64,000 nucleotides of DNA from Microvirga alba (GCF_015694465.1 NZ_JADQDO010000004.1:124001-188000), one strand, 5' to 3'. Numbered from the stretch's first letter, positions 17,672 through 26,383 are shown. Notes: generated from the sequence alone by a model not told the origin. Numbers and translations: made by a program.

Positions 17672-18547
17672 CTAGGACGCGACCTTCACCGGGATCTTGA
17701 GATAGCGAACCCCGTTCGCATCCGGGGGAGGCATGTGGCCGGCGCGGATATTGACCTGGATCGACGGCAGGAGAAGCGCCGGAGCGGGAAGCGTGGCATC
17801 GCGGGCATCGCGCATGGCGACGAACTGGTCTTCCGACACGCCGTCCTTCAGGTGCACGTTCTTCTCGACCTGCTCCGCGACGGTCGTCTCCCACGCGTAT
17901 TCGCTGCGTCCGGGCGCCTTGTAGTCGTGACACATGAAAAGGCGCGTCTGGGGCGGCAGGGAGAGGATCTTCTTGATCGAGCGATAGAGGTTATGCGCGC
18001 TGCCGCCGGGAAAGTCGGCGCGGGCGGTGCCGTAATCGGGCATGAACATCGTGTCGCCGACAAAGACCGCGTCGGCGACCTTGTAGGCGATGTCGGCCGG
18101 GGTATGGCCGGGAACATGCAGCACCTCCACTTCCAATTTGCCGATTTGGAAGCGCTCGCCATCCTTGAACAGGTGGTCGAACTCGGTGCCGTCGCCGGAC
18201 ACGTCGGCGGCATCGAAGACGGGGCGGAAGATCTTCTGCACGTCGCGGATATGTTCGCCGATGCCGACCTTCGCGCCGGTCTTCAGCTTGATGTAGGGCG
18301 CGGCGGAAAGGTGATCCGCATGGGCGTGCGTTTCGAGCACCCATTCGATGTCGTAGCCCGCCTCGCGTGCCGCCGCCAGAATGGTCTCGGCCGACTTCAT
18401 CGAAGCTTTGCCGGAACGGTGGTCGTAGTCGAGCACCGGATCAACCACGGCGGCCTTCCGGGTCGCCGGATCGGCGACCAGATAGCTGACCGTGTTGGTG
18501 GGTTCGTCGAAAAAGGCGCGGATGATGGGTTGGGCGTGAGAGGCCAT
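17672..18547 (-). CDS. blh: Blh-type persulfide dioxygenase, metallo-beta-lactamase fold
   Basis: The ETHE1-like enzyme oxidises glutathione persulfide to sulfite with one Fe. The 291-residue protein shows the metal motif THAHADH (His 74, His 76, Asp 78, His 79), VLHVPGHTP and VFVGDTMFMPDYGTAR. ATG 18547 has AGGAG eight bases upstream. It is divergent from bigR over a shared palindromic operator; the same genes form the bigR operon in Agrobacterium and Xylella, where hydrogen sulfide induces it. Here blh is on the opposite strand from the rest of the operon. Confidence 0.9.
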   Translation of the reverse strand: MASHAQPIIRAFFDEPTNTVSYLVADPATRKAAVVDPVLDYDHRSGKASMKSAETILAAAREAGYDIEWVLETHAHADHLSAAPYIKLKTGAKVGIGEHIRDVQKIFRPVFDAADVSGDGTEFDHLFKDGERFQIGKLEVEVLHVPGHTPADIAYKVADAVFVGDTMFMPDYGTARADFPGGSAHNLYRSIKKILSLPPQTRLFMCHDYKAPGRSEYAWETTVAEQVEKNVHLKDGVSEDQFVAMRDARDATLPAPALLLPSIQVNIRAGHMPPPDANGVRYLKIPVKVAS

Positions 18548-18575
18548 GATGCCAGCTCCTGGAGAGAGAACATGG

Positions 18576-18604
18576 TTGACACATACATTAGAATTATCTA
18601 ATTT
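18576..18604 (+). promoter_or_regulatory. bigR promoter with overlapping palindromic operator
   Basis: TTGACA (18576-18581) is followed after 17 bases by TAATTT (18599-18604), an acceptable promoter pointing to bigR. The perfect inverted repeat ATTAGA-ATTA-TCTAAT (18587-18602) sits inside the spacer and -10, where a bound repressor would block it. The operator lies between blh and bigR and can serve both directions. Confidence 0.6.
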
Positions 18605-18619
18605 AGCAACATCTAATAA

Positions 18620-18946
18620 ATGGACGACGCCATGACCCTTCCTCAGCTCGACATCGCGGATTTCGAGGCAAACGCCGTTGAGGTCGCAAATGTTCTGCGC
18701 GCGCTCGGCAACGAGCGGCGGCTGATGATCCTGTGCAAGCTGGCGGAGAGCGGCGAGGCCACGGCAGGCACGCTCGTTGAAGCCTCGGGCTTGAGCCAGT
18801 CGGCGTTGTCGCAGCACCTCGCCAAGATGCGCGACGAGGGCATTCTGGCCTTCCGGCGGGAGAGGCAAACCCTCTGGTACCGCATTGCCGACCCGCGCAT
18901 CGAAAGCCTCATGGCCGAACTTCATCGCCTCTATTGCCGGCGCTGA
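18620..18946 (+). CDS. bigR: BigR/SqrR-type sulfide-responsive repressor (ArsR family)
   Basis: The 108-residue repressor senses persulfides through two Cys that form a di- or tetrasulfide bridge. Cys 39 (RLMILCKLAE) and Cys 106 (LYCRR, near the C-terminus) are at the positions expected for BigR/SqrR. The winged helix covers about residues 24-92, with LSQSALSQHLAKMRDEG as recognition helix. A second in-frame ATG at 18632 is possible; neither has a clear ribosome-binding site and the leader is short. It controls blh (divergent) and the rhodanese/exporter genes downstream. Confidence 0.9.
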   Translation: MDDAMTLPQLDIADFEANAVEVANVLRALGNERRLMILCKLAESGEATAGTLVEASGLSQSALSQHLAKMRDEGILAFRRERQTLWYRIADPRIESLMAELHRLYCRR

Positions 18947-18976
18947 TGGCGCTCCCCTCTCACAAGGAATTTCCCA

Positions 18977-19504
18977 ATGTCACTTGCAACCATCTCTCCC
19001 CAAAAGGCCAAGGAACTCATCGCGAAAGGCGCTGTTCTCGTGGACATCCGCGAAGCGGACGAGTATGCCCGCGAGCGCATTCCGGGCGCGCGCCATCATG
19101 CGTTCTCCAAGCTGCAGGGGCCCATCGCCGCACCCGGCGCCGTGATCTTCCACTGCCGGTCGGGCAATCGCACAGCGACCCATGCGGAACGGCTGGCGGC
19201 GGCTGCAACCTGCGACGCCTACATTCTTGAAGGGGGCATCAACGCCTGGAAGAAGGCCGGACTGCCAGTCGCGCAGGATAAGACGCAACCGCTCGAGCTA
19301 ATGCGCCAAGTGCAGATCGCTGCGGGCTCCCTCACCCTTCTCGGCGTTCTGCTCGGCGCCTATGTGCATCCCGGCTTCTACGCGTTGTCGGGCTTCGTCG
19401 GCGCAGGGCTGATTTTCGCGGGCGTCACCGGGTTCTGCGGCATGGCGCGTCTGCTCGCGTTCGCGCCCTGGAACCGGAAGGCTGCTGTTCCGGCGAAAGC
19501 ATAA
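18977..19504 (+). CDS. Rhodanese-DUF2892 fusion membrane protein
   Basis: The 175-residue protein has an N-terminal rhodanese domain (about residues 4-98) with catalytic Cys 60 in FHCRSGNRT, fused to a DUF2892 two-transmembrane domain (about 110-165). In the bigR operon this fusion is thought to handle thiosulfate or sulfane sulfur at the membrane. AAGGA precedes ATG 18977. It lies 30 bases after bigR and five bases before the exporter gene, in one operon. Confidence 0.9.
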   Translation: MSLATISPQKAKELIAKGAVLVDIREADEYARERIPGARHHAFSKLQGPIAAPGAVIFHCRSGNRTATHAERLAAAATCDAYILEGGINAWKKAGLPVAQDKTQPLELMRQVQIAAGSLTLLGVLLGAYVHPGFYALSGFVGAGLIFAGVTGFCGMARLLAFAPWNRKAAVPAKA

Positions 19505-19509
19505 ATAAA

Positions 19510-20304
19510 ATGTCTATCCTCTTCACCAATGGCGCGGCGTTGGGGTCCGGCGCTCTTGTCGGGCTGGTGCTCGGGCTCGTGGGCGGCGGTGGCTCGATTC
19601 TCGCCGTTCCACTCCTGGTCTACGCGGTCGGCATTGCCTCGCCGCATGTGGCCATCGGAACGAGCGCCCTCGCGGTCTCGGCGAGCGCGTTCGGCAATCT
19701 GATGGCGCATTGGCGGGCGGGGAACGTAAGGTGGCGCTGCGCGCTCGTCTTCGCGAGCGCGGGTGTTGTCGGCGCGCTCGCGGGAGCGGGTGTCGCCAAG
19801 ACCGTCGACGGGCAGCGTCTGCTCGCCCTGTTCGGCCTCTTGATGATCGTCGTCGGCTTCATGATGCTGCGACGGAAGAATGGCGCGGGCGATGCGTCCG
19901 TGCGCCTGACGCGGCAGAATGCGCGTACCATGCTTCCTGCCCTGCTGGGCACCGGGTTTGCCGTCGGCCTGCTTTCCGGATTCTTCGGTATCGGCGGCGG
20001 GTTTCTCGTGGTTCCCGGCCTGATGCTCGCGACCGGCATGACGCTGTCGCTTGCCATCGGCAGCTCGCTCGTTGCCGTCACCGCTTTCGGCGCCGCGACG
20101 GCTTCCAGCTATGCCCTCTCCGGCCTGGTTAATTGGGAGGTCGCGTCTCTCTTCATCGGTGGCGGTCTCATCGGCGGGCTCGGTGGTGTGGCGCTCGGCA
20201 AGCACCTCGCCCGACGCAAGCAGATCCTCGGCACGCTGTTTGCCGGTCTCGTCATCACGGTTGGGATCTATGTCGCCATCCGCGGCGTTGCAGCGCTCGT
20301 TTAG
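19510..20304 (+). CDS. TauE/SafE-family sulfite exporter
   Basis: The 264-residue membrane protein has about eight hydrophobic segments and the family's two internal repeats with GLVGGGGSILAVPLLVY near the start and GFFGIGGGFLVVPGLML in the middle. In bigR operons it exports sulfite made by Blh, avoiding sulfite toxicity. It ends the operon; a hairpin follows at 20311. The substrate is inferred from context. Confidence 0.88.
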   Translation: MSILFTNGAALGSGALVGLVLGLVGGGGSILAVPLLVYAVGIASPHVAIGTSALAVSASAFGNLMAHWRAGNVRWRCALVFASAGVVGALAGAGVAKTVDGQRLLALFGLLMIVVGFMMLRRKNGAGDASVRLTRQNARTMLPALLGTGFAVGLLSGFFGIGGGFLVVPGLMLATGMTLSLAIGSSLVAVTAFGAATASSYALSGLVNWEVASLFIGGGLIGGLGGVALGKHLARRKQILGTLFAGLVITVGIYVAIRGVAALV

Positions 20305-20310
20305 CGACCG

Positions 20311-20354
20311 CTTGAGAGCGCCATCTCGATTGGACGCGCGCGAGCGCTCTTAAG
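20311..20354. terminator. Hairpin between the convergent exporter gene and grx-type arsC
   Basis: CTTGAGAGCGC (20311-20321) pairs with GCGCTCTTAAG (20344-20354) with one G-T wobble. It overlaps the arsC stop codon. There is no clear T-tract, so it is a possible bidirectional attenuation point more than a canonical terminator. Confidence 0.4.
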
Positions 20355-20778
20355 CCGTCGCCGCGCGCCGTCCGGCAGCGTCGATCACGATCTCCCCATC
20401 CTCTTTTCTGAATTCGCCCTGCTGCGGCACGGGCAGGATGTCGAGCACCACCTCCGACGGGCGGCAGAGTTTGACGCCGAACGGCGTCACCACGATGGGT
20501 CGCTCGATCAGGATCGGATGCTCCATCATCGCGTCGAGGAGCCGATCATCGGTGACATCAGGGGCGCCGAGCCCGAGATCCTCGAACGGCGTTCCCTTCT
20601 TGCGGACCACATCGCGAACGCTCACACCCATGCGCTTGATGAGCTGGCGCAGCAGAAGGCGCGTCGGTGGGGTTTTAAGATACTCGATGATATGCGGCTC
20701 GATCCCGGCATTGCGGATCAGCCCGATCACGTTGCGCGAGGTCCCGCATTGCGGGTTGTGATAGACGATCACATCCAT
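20350..20778 (-). CDS. arsC: Glutaredoxin-coupled arsenate reductase (ArsC/Spx-fold)
   Basis: The 142-residue protein belongs to the thioredoxin-fold ArsC family typified by the plasmid R773 enzyme, not homologous to the phosphatase-type arsC at 16685. Active-site Cys is C11 in NPQCGTSRN; the Arg-rich region ERPIVVTP carries the anion-binding Arg. It reduces arsenate using glutathione and glutaredoxin. It lies 19 bases after the histidine-kinase gene on the same strand, so it is read with that gene rather than with the ars operon. Confidence 0.92.
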   Translation of the reverse strand: MDVIVYHNPQCGTSRNVIGLIRNAGIEPHIIEYLKTPPTRLLLRQLIKRMGVSVRDVVRKKGTPFEDLGLGAPDVTDDRLLDAMMEHPILIERPIVVTPFGVKLCRPSEVVLDILPVPQQGEFRKEDGEIVIDAAGRRAATA

Positions 20779-20797
20779 AAAGACCTCCTTAGGCGGC

Positions 20798-22321
20798 TCA
20801 TGCGGCGCTCAGGGGGAGCCGCATCGCGCACTCGATGCCCTTTCGCTGGTAGCTCATCTCGACAGCGCCTCCAAGTTCGTGGGTGATGCTGCGCTGGATA
20901 AGCCGCGTACCAAAACCCTGGCGCTCGGGCTGGAGAACGGCAGGGCCGCCGGACTCGTGCCAGAGGATTGCAAGCTGGCGGTCTCCGGCAGTCTCTTCTT
21001 TCACGATCCAGGAGACTTTGATGCTTCCCTGCGGGGTGGACAGTGCACCGTATTTGGCCGAGTTCGTCGCCAGTTCATGAAAGGCCATGCCAAGGCTCAG
21101 GGCCTGCTGCGGCTTGAGCTCGACAACGTCACCGAACGCGCTAATCCGCTGCCCATCGATCCCGCCATGAGGCTTGAGCTCCGCCGCGATGACCTCGCCC
21201 AGGGGGGCGCTCTCCCAGAGCGTGCGGGTCAGAATGTCGTGGGTCGCGGAAAGCGCCATTAGGCGGGCGAGGAAGGTGATTTGAAACTCTTCCGGCGAGT
21301 GGCTGCCGCGCAGCGTCTGGCTGGCGAGGGACTGGACAGTGGTCAGGGTATTCTTGACCCTGTGATTCAGTTCGTGCAGCAGAAGCACCTGACGCTCCTC
21401 GGCGCGTTTGCGTTCGGTGATGTCGACGCAGGCACCGATCATATAGAGTGGACGACCGTCAGCATCGCAGACCGCGCGGCTGCGCTCATAGAGCCACCGT
21501 ATGGACCCGTCGGGAAGGATGGCGCGAAACTCGTAGGAAGCGACCTCCCCTGTCCGCACGGCTTTGCTGACGACGTGGACCATCGCATCTCGATCGTCCG
21601 GGTGGACGATGTCGAGGAACTCCTCCAGGGATCTCGGCGCGCTCCGATAATCGCGTTGAAACAGCTCGCCCGTCGCCGGATCCCACTCGACAACGTTGCT
21701 CTGCATGTCCCAACGCCACGTTCCCGTCTTGGAGGCGGCAAGAGCCGCATAGAGCTTTTCCTGAACGGCCTCGAGCCGTGCGAGGGCGCTTCGCATCGCG
21801 CCTACCGCCAGCACCATGAGAAGCGCCACGCCGACATAGAACACGACGGCAACAAAGCTTTCCAAGGATGGCGCGCCGAAGCTGAAGGTGTGTGGAATGA
21901 AGAAATACCAGGCCGATATTGCCCCCAAGACTATCGCCACCAGGCCCGGGATGATCCCGCCAATCAGCGCGGCCGCAAGCGCCGCCGGGAACATCGTAAT
22001 GAAAGGCGTCGTCAGGCCGAGAAGCGGCGCCAAGGACATGCGAGCGACGGTCGCGATGACCACGCACATGATTGCGATCACAATAGCGATCGGCGAGTTG
22101 GCCGGCACAATTTTTGTCAAACGCGTCAGCATGGAGCCAGTGCGGTCGGGAGCAGATCGAGTGCCACTTCCATCCACCCTGGCGGCGTGCACGAGGCCTT
22201 GGCTGTGCGCGGAAGCCTGCGCCTCGACCGGGCCGCGGCCCATCGCTTCGTCGGGGGAGGCCGCCCCCGGTCGGAAACGCCACCAGGAACGCGAACCGTT
22301 CATATACTCGGCTTTCAGCAC
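20798..22321 (-). CDS. HWE-family sensor histidine kinase with DUF4118 and PAS domains
   Basis: The 507-residue membrane kinase has a KdpD-like DUF4118 four-helix membrane domain (about residues 75-175), a PAS domain (about 195-303, HPDDRDAM and PDGSIRWL), an HWE dimerisation/phospho-acceptor domain (LLHELNHRVKN, His near 320) and an ATPase domain with the diagnostic ILWHESGGP. HWE kinases are typical of Hyphomicrobiales light, stress or general-stress signalling. GTG 22321 overlaps the upstream stop by seven bases; ATG 22303 and 22132 are alternatives. No response regulator is adjacent. Confidence 0.88.
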   Translation of the reverse strand: MLKAEYMNGSRSWWRFRPGAASPDEAMGRGPVEAQASAHSQGLVHAARVDGSGTRSAPDRTGSMLTRLTKIVPANSPIAIVIAIMCVVIATVARMSLAPLLGLTTPFITMFPAALAAALIGGIIPGLVAIVLGAISAWYFFIPHTFSFGAPSLESFVAVVFYVGVALLMVLAVGAMRSALARLEAVQEKLYAALAASKTGTWRWDMQSNVVEWDPATGELFQRDYRSAPRSLEEFLDIVHPDDRDAMVHVVSKAVRTGEVASYEFRAILPDGSIRWLYERSRAVCDADGRPLYMIGACVDITERKRAEERQVLLLHELNHRVKNTLTTVQSLASQTLRGSHSPEEFQITFLARLMALSATHDILTRTLWESAPLGEVIAAELKPHGGIDGQRISAFGDVVELKPQQALSLGMAFHELATNSAKYGALSTPQGSIKVSWIVKEETAGDRQLAILWHESGGPAVLQPERQGFGTRLIQRSITHELGGAVEMSYQRKGIECAMRLPLSAA

Positions 22322-22929
22322 TCAGCGCCACCTTGCACGCGCAAACCGGACAACACTTGTCGCACAAGAGCGTCATAGGCCTCACGGGTCTCGACATTGT
22401 TCAGGGAAAATTCAAGCATCCAGTCGCGTGACAACGGCACGAGGACGATCTCGATGGTCATGGCGTGCGACGTGCCCGGCAGGTTTGCGTCGATCCAGGT
22501 TGCGCTCCAGCGGACAACCCCCGGCGCGGGCGAGGCGAGCGATACGGACTGGGCAGGACGACCGAAAATCCCCTCGTAATCCCGCTGCAGTAGAGCAGCG
22601 TCCCGACGCGCGAGATCGGATTGCGGCAAGCTCTGGAGGTCTCGCGCGGATCGCAAATTCATATCAAGCTCCGCGGTGGAAAACACCGCGTTCAAGCTGG
22701 TCTTCAGGTCATCAACCGCAACGCGCCACTCCCGCGGCAGCGCCAGCGAGAAACAAAGATTGGGCGTCACACGACTTGCTACATATGTCTCGCGCAGAAC
22801 CGGATCGAACTTTGCCTGAGTGGCTTCTGGCATGGCTTCCGACGCGGGCAGCATGGCTGCAACTCCGCTGGAAGACGCCACGAAACACGCGGCGAGTGCT
22901 GCGACAAGACGCTTCGCGACGAGCATCAT
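22315..22929 (-). CDS. Secreted protein of unknown function, upstream of the HWE kinase
   Basis: ATG 22929 has AAAGGAG five bases upstream. The 204-residue protein has a signal peptide (about residues 1-24, MMLVAKRLVAALAACFVASS) and a soluble part of about 180 residues with only two other Cys (VTPNLCFSLA and the penultimate residue). I do not recognise the family. Its stop overlaps the kinase start (GAGTGCTGA), so it is translated with the kinase and could be its periplasmic partner, a guess based only on the overlap. Confidence 0.7.
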   Translation of the reverse strand: MMLVAKRLVAALAACFVASSSGVAAMLPASEAMPEATQAKFDPVLRETYVASRVTPNLCFSLALPREWRVAVDDLKTSLNAVFSTAELDMNLRSARDLQSLPQSDLARRDAALLQRDYEGIFGRPAQSVSLASPAPGVVRWSATWIDANLPGTSHAMTIEIVLVPLSRDWMLEFSLNNVETREAYDALVRQVLSGLRVQGGAEC

Positions 22930-23084
22930 CGAATCTCCTTTCGTTTCGCGGCACAAGCTCCACCGTAATAGCAACGCTTTTGAGGCCATCTGGTTGCCTC
23001 CGGGAAGCTCGATGGCCTTGAGTTGCAGCGTCACAGCCCTACCTCGCCAACAGAATCGAACGATATGGCGAGAGGAGAAAAGTG

Positions 23085-23915
23085 ATGCCGAAGACTCGAG
23101 GTGTCTCTTTGATCGCAGCCCTTCTGTTTGCAGCGGGACAAGCCTCGGCGGCGACCTGTCGCGATCCGGCCGGCTTCGAGAAATGGCTCGGCGACGTGCG
23201 CCAGGAGGCAGTCGCGCAAGGCATCTCGCCCGACGCGATTCGCGCGGCATTGTCCGGCGTGACTTTCGACCCAAGCGTCATCGGTAAGGATCGCGGTCAA
23301 GGCGTGTTCAAGCAGAGCTTCGAGCAGTTTGCGGGCCGAATGATCTCGCCTTACCGACTCAAGATGGGCGCGAGTCTGCTCAAGAAACACGCCGCCACGC
23401 TCGCGCGCGTCGAGCAGCGCTTCGGCGTGCCGGGCCCGGTACTGGTCGCGATCTGGGGATTAGAGAGCGATTTCGGCGCGGTGAAGGGCAACATGGCGAC
23501 GATCCGCTCGGTCGCGACGCTCGCCTATGATTGCCGGCGCTCCGAAATGTTCCAGCGACATCTGTTCGACGCCATCCGCATCGTCGAGCGAGGCGATCTG
23601 ACGCCCGTTGAGATGCGCGGCGCATGGGCCGGCGAACTCGGCCAGACGCAGTTTATGCCTTCGTCCTACGTGAAATACGCGGTCGATTTTGATGGCGACG
23701 GCAGGGCCGATCTGCTGCACAGCCCGGCCGACGTGCTCGCCTCGACCGCCAATTTCCTCGTCGGTCATGGTTGGCTCAGGGGTGCCGACTGGTCGCCGGG
23801 CGCACCGAATTTCGAGGTACTGCGGGAGTGGAACAAGTCGCAGGTCTATTCGCGAACAGTAGCCTATTTCGCCAAGCGGCTTGCCGGTGGCGACGTGTCG
23901 GATGCGAACCAGTAA
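23085..23915 (+). CDS. Lytic murein transglycosylase (MltB-like, SLT_2 domain)
   Basis: The 276-residue enzyme cleaves the glycan strand of peptidoglycan, forming 1,6-anhydromuramic ends. It has a signal peptide (residues 1-22, ending ASA), catalytic Glu 127 in AIWGLESDFG, and the family motif GAWAGELGQTQFMPSSYVKYA. No C-terminal peptidoglycan-binding domain is attached. ATG 23085 is preferred over GTG 23082, with GGAG seven bases upstream. Confidence 0.9.
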   Translation: MPKTRGVSLIAALLFAAGQASAATCRDPAGFEKWLGDVRQEAVAQGISPDAIRAALSGVTFDPSVIGKDRGQGVFKQSFEQFAGRMISPYRLKMGASLLKKHAATLARVEQRFGVPGPVLVAIWGLESDFGAVKGNMATIRSVATLAYDCRRSEMFQRHLFDAIRIVERGDLTPVEMRGAWAGELGQTQFMPSSYVKYAVDFDGDGRADLLHSPADVLASTANFLVGHGWLRGADWSPGAPNFEVLREWNKSQVYSRTVAYFAKRLAGGDVSDANQ

Positions 23916-23916
23916 G

Positions 23917-23949
23917 CGGGTGAGCGCCTTCGAGCGCCCACCCGGTTTT
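23917..23949 (+). terminator. Rho-independent terminator of the transglycosylase gene
   Basis: CGGGTGAGCGC (23917-23927) pairs with GCGCCCACCCG (23934-23944) with one mismatch around a CTTCGA loop, followed by GTTTT. It stands two bases after the stop codon. Confidence 0.7.
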
Positions 23950-23954
23950 CTGTG

Positions 23955-25058
23955 TCAACCGCGCGCGCGAGCGCGGATCATGAAGTTGTCGTAAGCGTAT
24001 TCGGCCACCTGGAACCACAGATATTCCTCGCCGCGGAACGCCTTGTAGCTGTCGTAGAGCTTCTTGAAGGCCGGGTTCGAGGCGGACAACTCGTCATAGA
24101 TCTCGTTCGCCGACTTGTAGGCGGCCTCCATGATCTCCTGCGAGAAGGGCCGCAATTGGGCGCCCGCGCCGATCAGACGACGCAAGGCGGCGGGATTGCG
24201 AGCATCGTATTTGGCCTGCGTGTCCACGTTGGCGTATCCGGCAGCCGCCTGAATGACCGCCTGATAAGCCTTCGGCAATTCGTTCCACTTCTGCAGGTTG
24301 ATAAAGAAGTGGATCGCCGGGCCGCCTTCCCAGAAGCCGGGATAGTAGTAGTAGGGAGCGACCTTGTTGAGACCGAGCCTCTCGTCATCGTATGGCGCAA
24401 CCCACTCGGCGGCGTCGATGGTGCCGCGCTCGAGGGAGGGGTAGAGATCGCCGCCTGCGATCTGCTGCGGTACGACGCCGAGCTTCCCCATGATCTGTCC
24501 GGCAAGCCCCGCGATACGCATCTTCAGGCCGCTGAGATCCTGAACCGTCTTGATCTCTTTGCGGAACCAGCCGCCCATCTGCGCGCCGGTATTGCCGGCG
24601 GGCAGCGCGAAGAGGTTGTACTTGGCGTAGAACTCGTTGAGCAGTTCGTTGCCGTTGCCGTGATAGAGCCAGGCATTCGTCTGACGCGAGTTCATGCCGA
24701 AGGGCAGGTTGGTGCCGATAGCGAAAGTCGGGTCCTTGCCGATGTAGTAGTAGGAGCAGGAATGCGCCATCTCGACGGTGCCATTGCCGACCGCGTCGGC
24801 CGCCTGCGGCGTGCCGACGATCTCGCCCGCAGCGAAGGGCTGGATGATGAACTTGCCGTCGGTCGCCTCCGACACGTATTTCGCCAAAAGCTCGCCGCCG
24901 CCGAACAGGGTGTCGAGCGACTTCGGAAAACCTGAACTCAGACGCCAGCGGATCTCCGGCATGGACTGGGCAATGGCAGGCTGGGCAATGGCAGGCTTGG
25001 CAACGGCACCAGCCGTCACACCAACGGCGGCAGTCTTGAGAAATACGCGACGCTTCAT
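23955..25058 (-). CDS. TRAP-type transporter substrate-binding protein (DctP/TakP-like)
   Basis: The 367-residue periplasmic protein has a twin-arginine-like leader (MKRRVFLKTAAVGV, cut after AIA or AQS) and the DctP fold. The central segment ERGTIDAAEWVAPYDDERLG with nearby APYYYYPGFWEGGP resembles TakP-like 2-oxoacid binders. ATG 25058 has AAAGGG upstream. The DctQ and DctM membrane subunits are not in the neighbourhood, so it is an orphan binding protein here; its partner may be elsewhere. Substrate is inferred only from family resemblance. Confidence 0.87.
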   Translation of the reverse strand: MKRRVFLKTAAVGVTAGAVAKPAIAQPAIAQSMPEIRWRLSSGFPKSLDTLFGGGELLAKYVSEATDGKFIIQPFAAGEIVGTPQAADAVGNGTVEMAHSCSYYYIGKDPTFAIGTNLPFGMNSRQTNAWLYHGNGNELLNEFYAKYNLFALPAGNTGAQMGGWFRKEIKTVQDLSGLKMRIAGLAGQIMGKLGVVPQQIAGGDLYPSLERGTIDAAEWVAPYDDERLGLNKVAPYYYYPGFWEGGPAIHFFINLQKWNELPKAYQAVIQAAAGYANVDTQAKYDARNPAALRRLIGAGAQLRPFSQEIMEAAYKSANEIYDELSASNPAFKKLYDSYKAFRGEEYLWFQVAEYAYDNFMIRARARG

Positions 25059-25291
25059 AAAAACAACCCTTTCGCGATGACGCTTTCGCAAACCCCACGA
25101 CGATGGAATGTTTCATGGGAGCGTCGCGAAGCGCACAACTTGATGCTCTTCTCATAACGACCCGGATAGAATGTGACAGGCAGAGAGCGGCAGGGGCTTC
25201 ATGCGCTGAGTGCATGTGTTCGCAACCAATCGGCCCTGGAGGCGCTGAAATTGCAGAGCAGTCACGCGATCCCAACCGCGCGGGTATAGGC

Positions 25292-26383
25292 TTAAATGAC
25301 CACCGTTACCTTTTCGGCCGCCCGCGTCAGGCCGGTATAGAGCCAGCGGCTGCGATGCTCCCGGAATGCGTAGGATTCATCGAAGAGCACGAGATCGTCC
25401 CATTGCGAGCCCTGGGCTTTGTGAACCGTCAGCGCATAGCCATAGGTAAATTCCTCGGACTCGCGGCGCAGCACGAATGGGATGTCCTCTTCCGCACCTT
25501 CGAAAAAGGCCTTGTGCACGACAACCTCGACCGCGCGACCGCGGGCGTCGTCCTCGGCCGTCACGTCCATGCGGATGAAGTCGTTGCGGATCCCGCGCAG
25601 AGTCTGGATGTTCCAGATGCTACCGTTGAGCAAACCCTTGGTCTTGTCGTTGCGCAGACACACAAGCTTCTCGCCCGCCGCCGGCATCGGGTCGCGATAG
25701 CCGTTCAATTCGCGCAGGCGCGTGTTGTAGAGACGGCGCGTCTTGTTGAGACCGACGAGCACCTGATCGGCCGCCATCACCGTCGCGGCATCGATCTCAC
25801 GGCGGCGGATGACGCGGCTCTCGCCGTACGTGCCGGGCTCCAGCTTGCCGCCTTCGCGCACCTTCATCGACATATGGACGATGGGGTTGTCCTTGGCCTG
25901 ACGATGGACCTCGGTCAGCATCATGTCAGGCTCCGCCTCGGTGAAGAAGCCGCCCCCTTTGACGGGGGGAAGCTGCGCCGGATCGCCGAGCACGAGAACA
26001 GGCTGGCCGAAGGAGAGAAGATCGCGCCCGAGTTCCTCATCGACCATGGAGCATTCGTCGATGACGATCAGAGCCGCCTTCGCGGCCTGGCTCTGACGAT
26101 TGAGGACGAATTGCGGACCGCCCTCATCTGACTCCCGTGAGCGGTAGATCATCGAGTGAATGGTGGAGGCGTCCGAGCAGCCTTTCGCGCGCAGAACCGA
26201 AGCGGCCTTGCCCGTGAATGCGCCGAAGGCCACCTCCCCTTCCACGCCCTCCGCGATGTGCCGCGCGAGCGTCGTTTTGCCCGTGCCGGCATAGCCGAAC
26301 AACCGGAAGACCTGACGGTCGCCACGGCGCAGCCAATCGGCGACTGTCTTCAAAGCGGCATCCTGCTGTGGTGACCAACTCAT
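25292..26383 (-). CDS. RecD-like ATP-dependent DNA helicase (AAA_30/UvrD_C_2)
   Basis: The 363-residue protein resembles the helicase core of RecD2/TraA without N- or C-terminal nuclease domains. Walker A is GYAGTGKTT (residues 30-38), Walker B AALIVIDECSMVDEEL, and the C-terminal motif is GYALTVHKAQGSQWD. Such short proteins are common in Hyphomicrobiales as exodeoxyribonuclease V alpha-like proteins. ATG 26383 overlaps the upstream EamA gene stop by four bases, so the two are co-translated. Unwinding of DNA from 5' to 3' is expected from the family. Confidence 0.88.
   Translation of the reverse strand: MSWSPQQDAALKTVADWLRRGDRQVFRLFGYAGTGKTTLARHIAEGVEGEVAFGAFTGKAASVLRAKGCSDASTIHSMIYRSRESDEGGPQFVLNRQSQAAKAALIVIDECSMVDEELGRDLLSFGQPVLVLGDPAQLPPVKGGGFFTEAEPDMMLTEVHRQAKDNPIVHMSMKVREGGKLEPGTYGESRVIRRREIDAATVMAADQVLVGLNKTRRLYNTRLRELNGYRDPMPAAGEKLVCLRNDKTKGLLNGSIWNIQTLRGIRNDFIRMDVTAEDDARGRAVEVVVHKAFFEGAEEDIPFVLRRESEEFTYGYALTVHKAQGSQWDDLVLFDESYAFREHRSRWLYTGLTRAAEKVTVVI

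Noticed and set aside
17633-18601. A 322-codon plus-strand open frame opposite blh
   Set aside because: The minus-strand persulfide dioxygenase has its metal motif; the plus frame would cover the bigR operator and has no family signal.
25103-26131. A 342-codon open frame on the plus strand antisense to the RecD-like helicase
   Set aside because: The minus-strand frame has Walker A and B motifs and overlaps EamA for coupling; the plus-strand frame has none and is a shadow.
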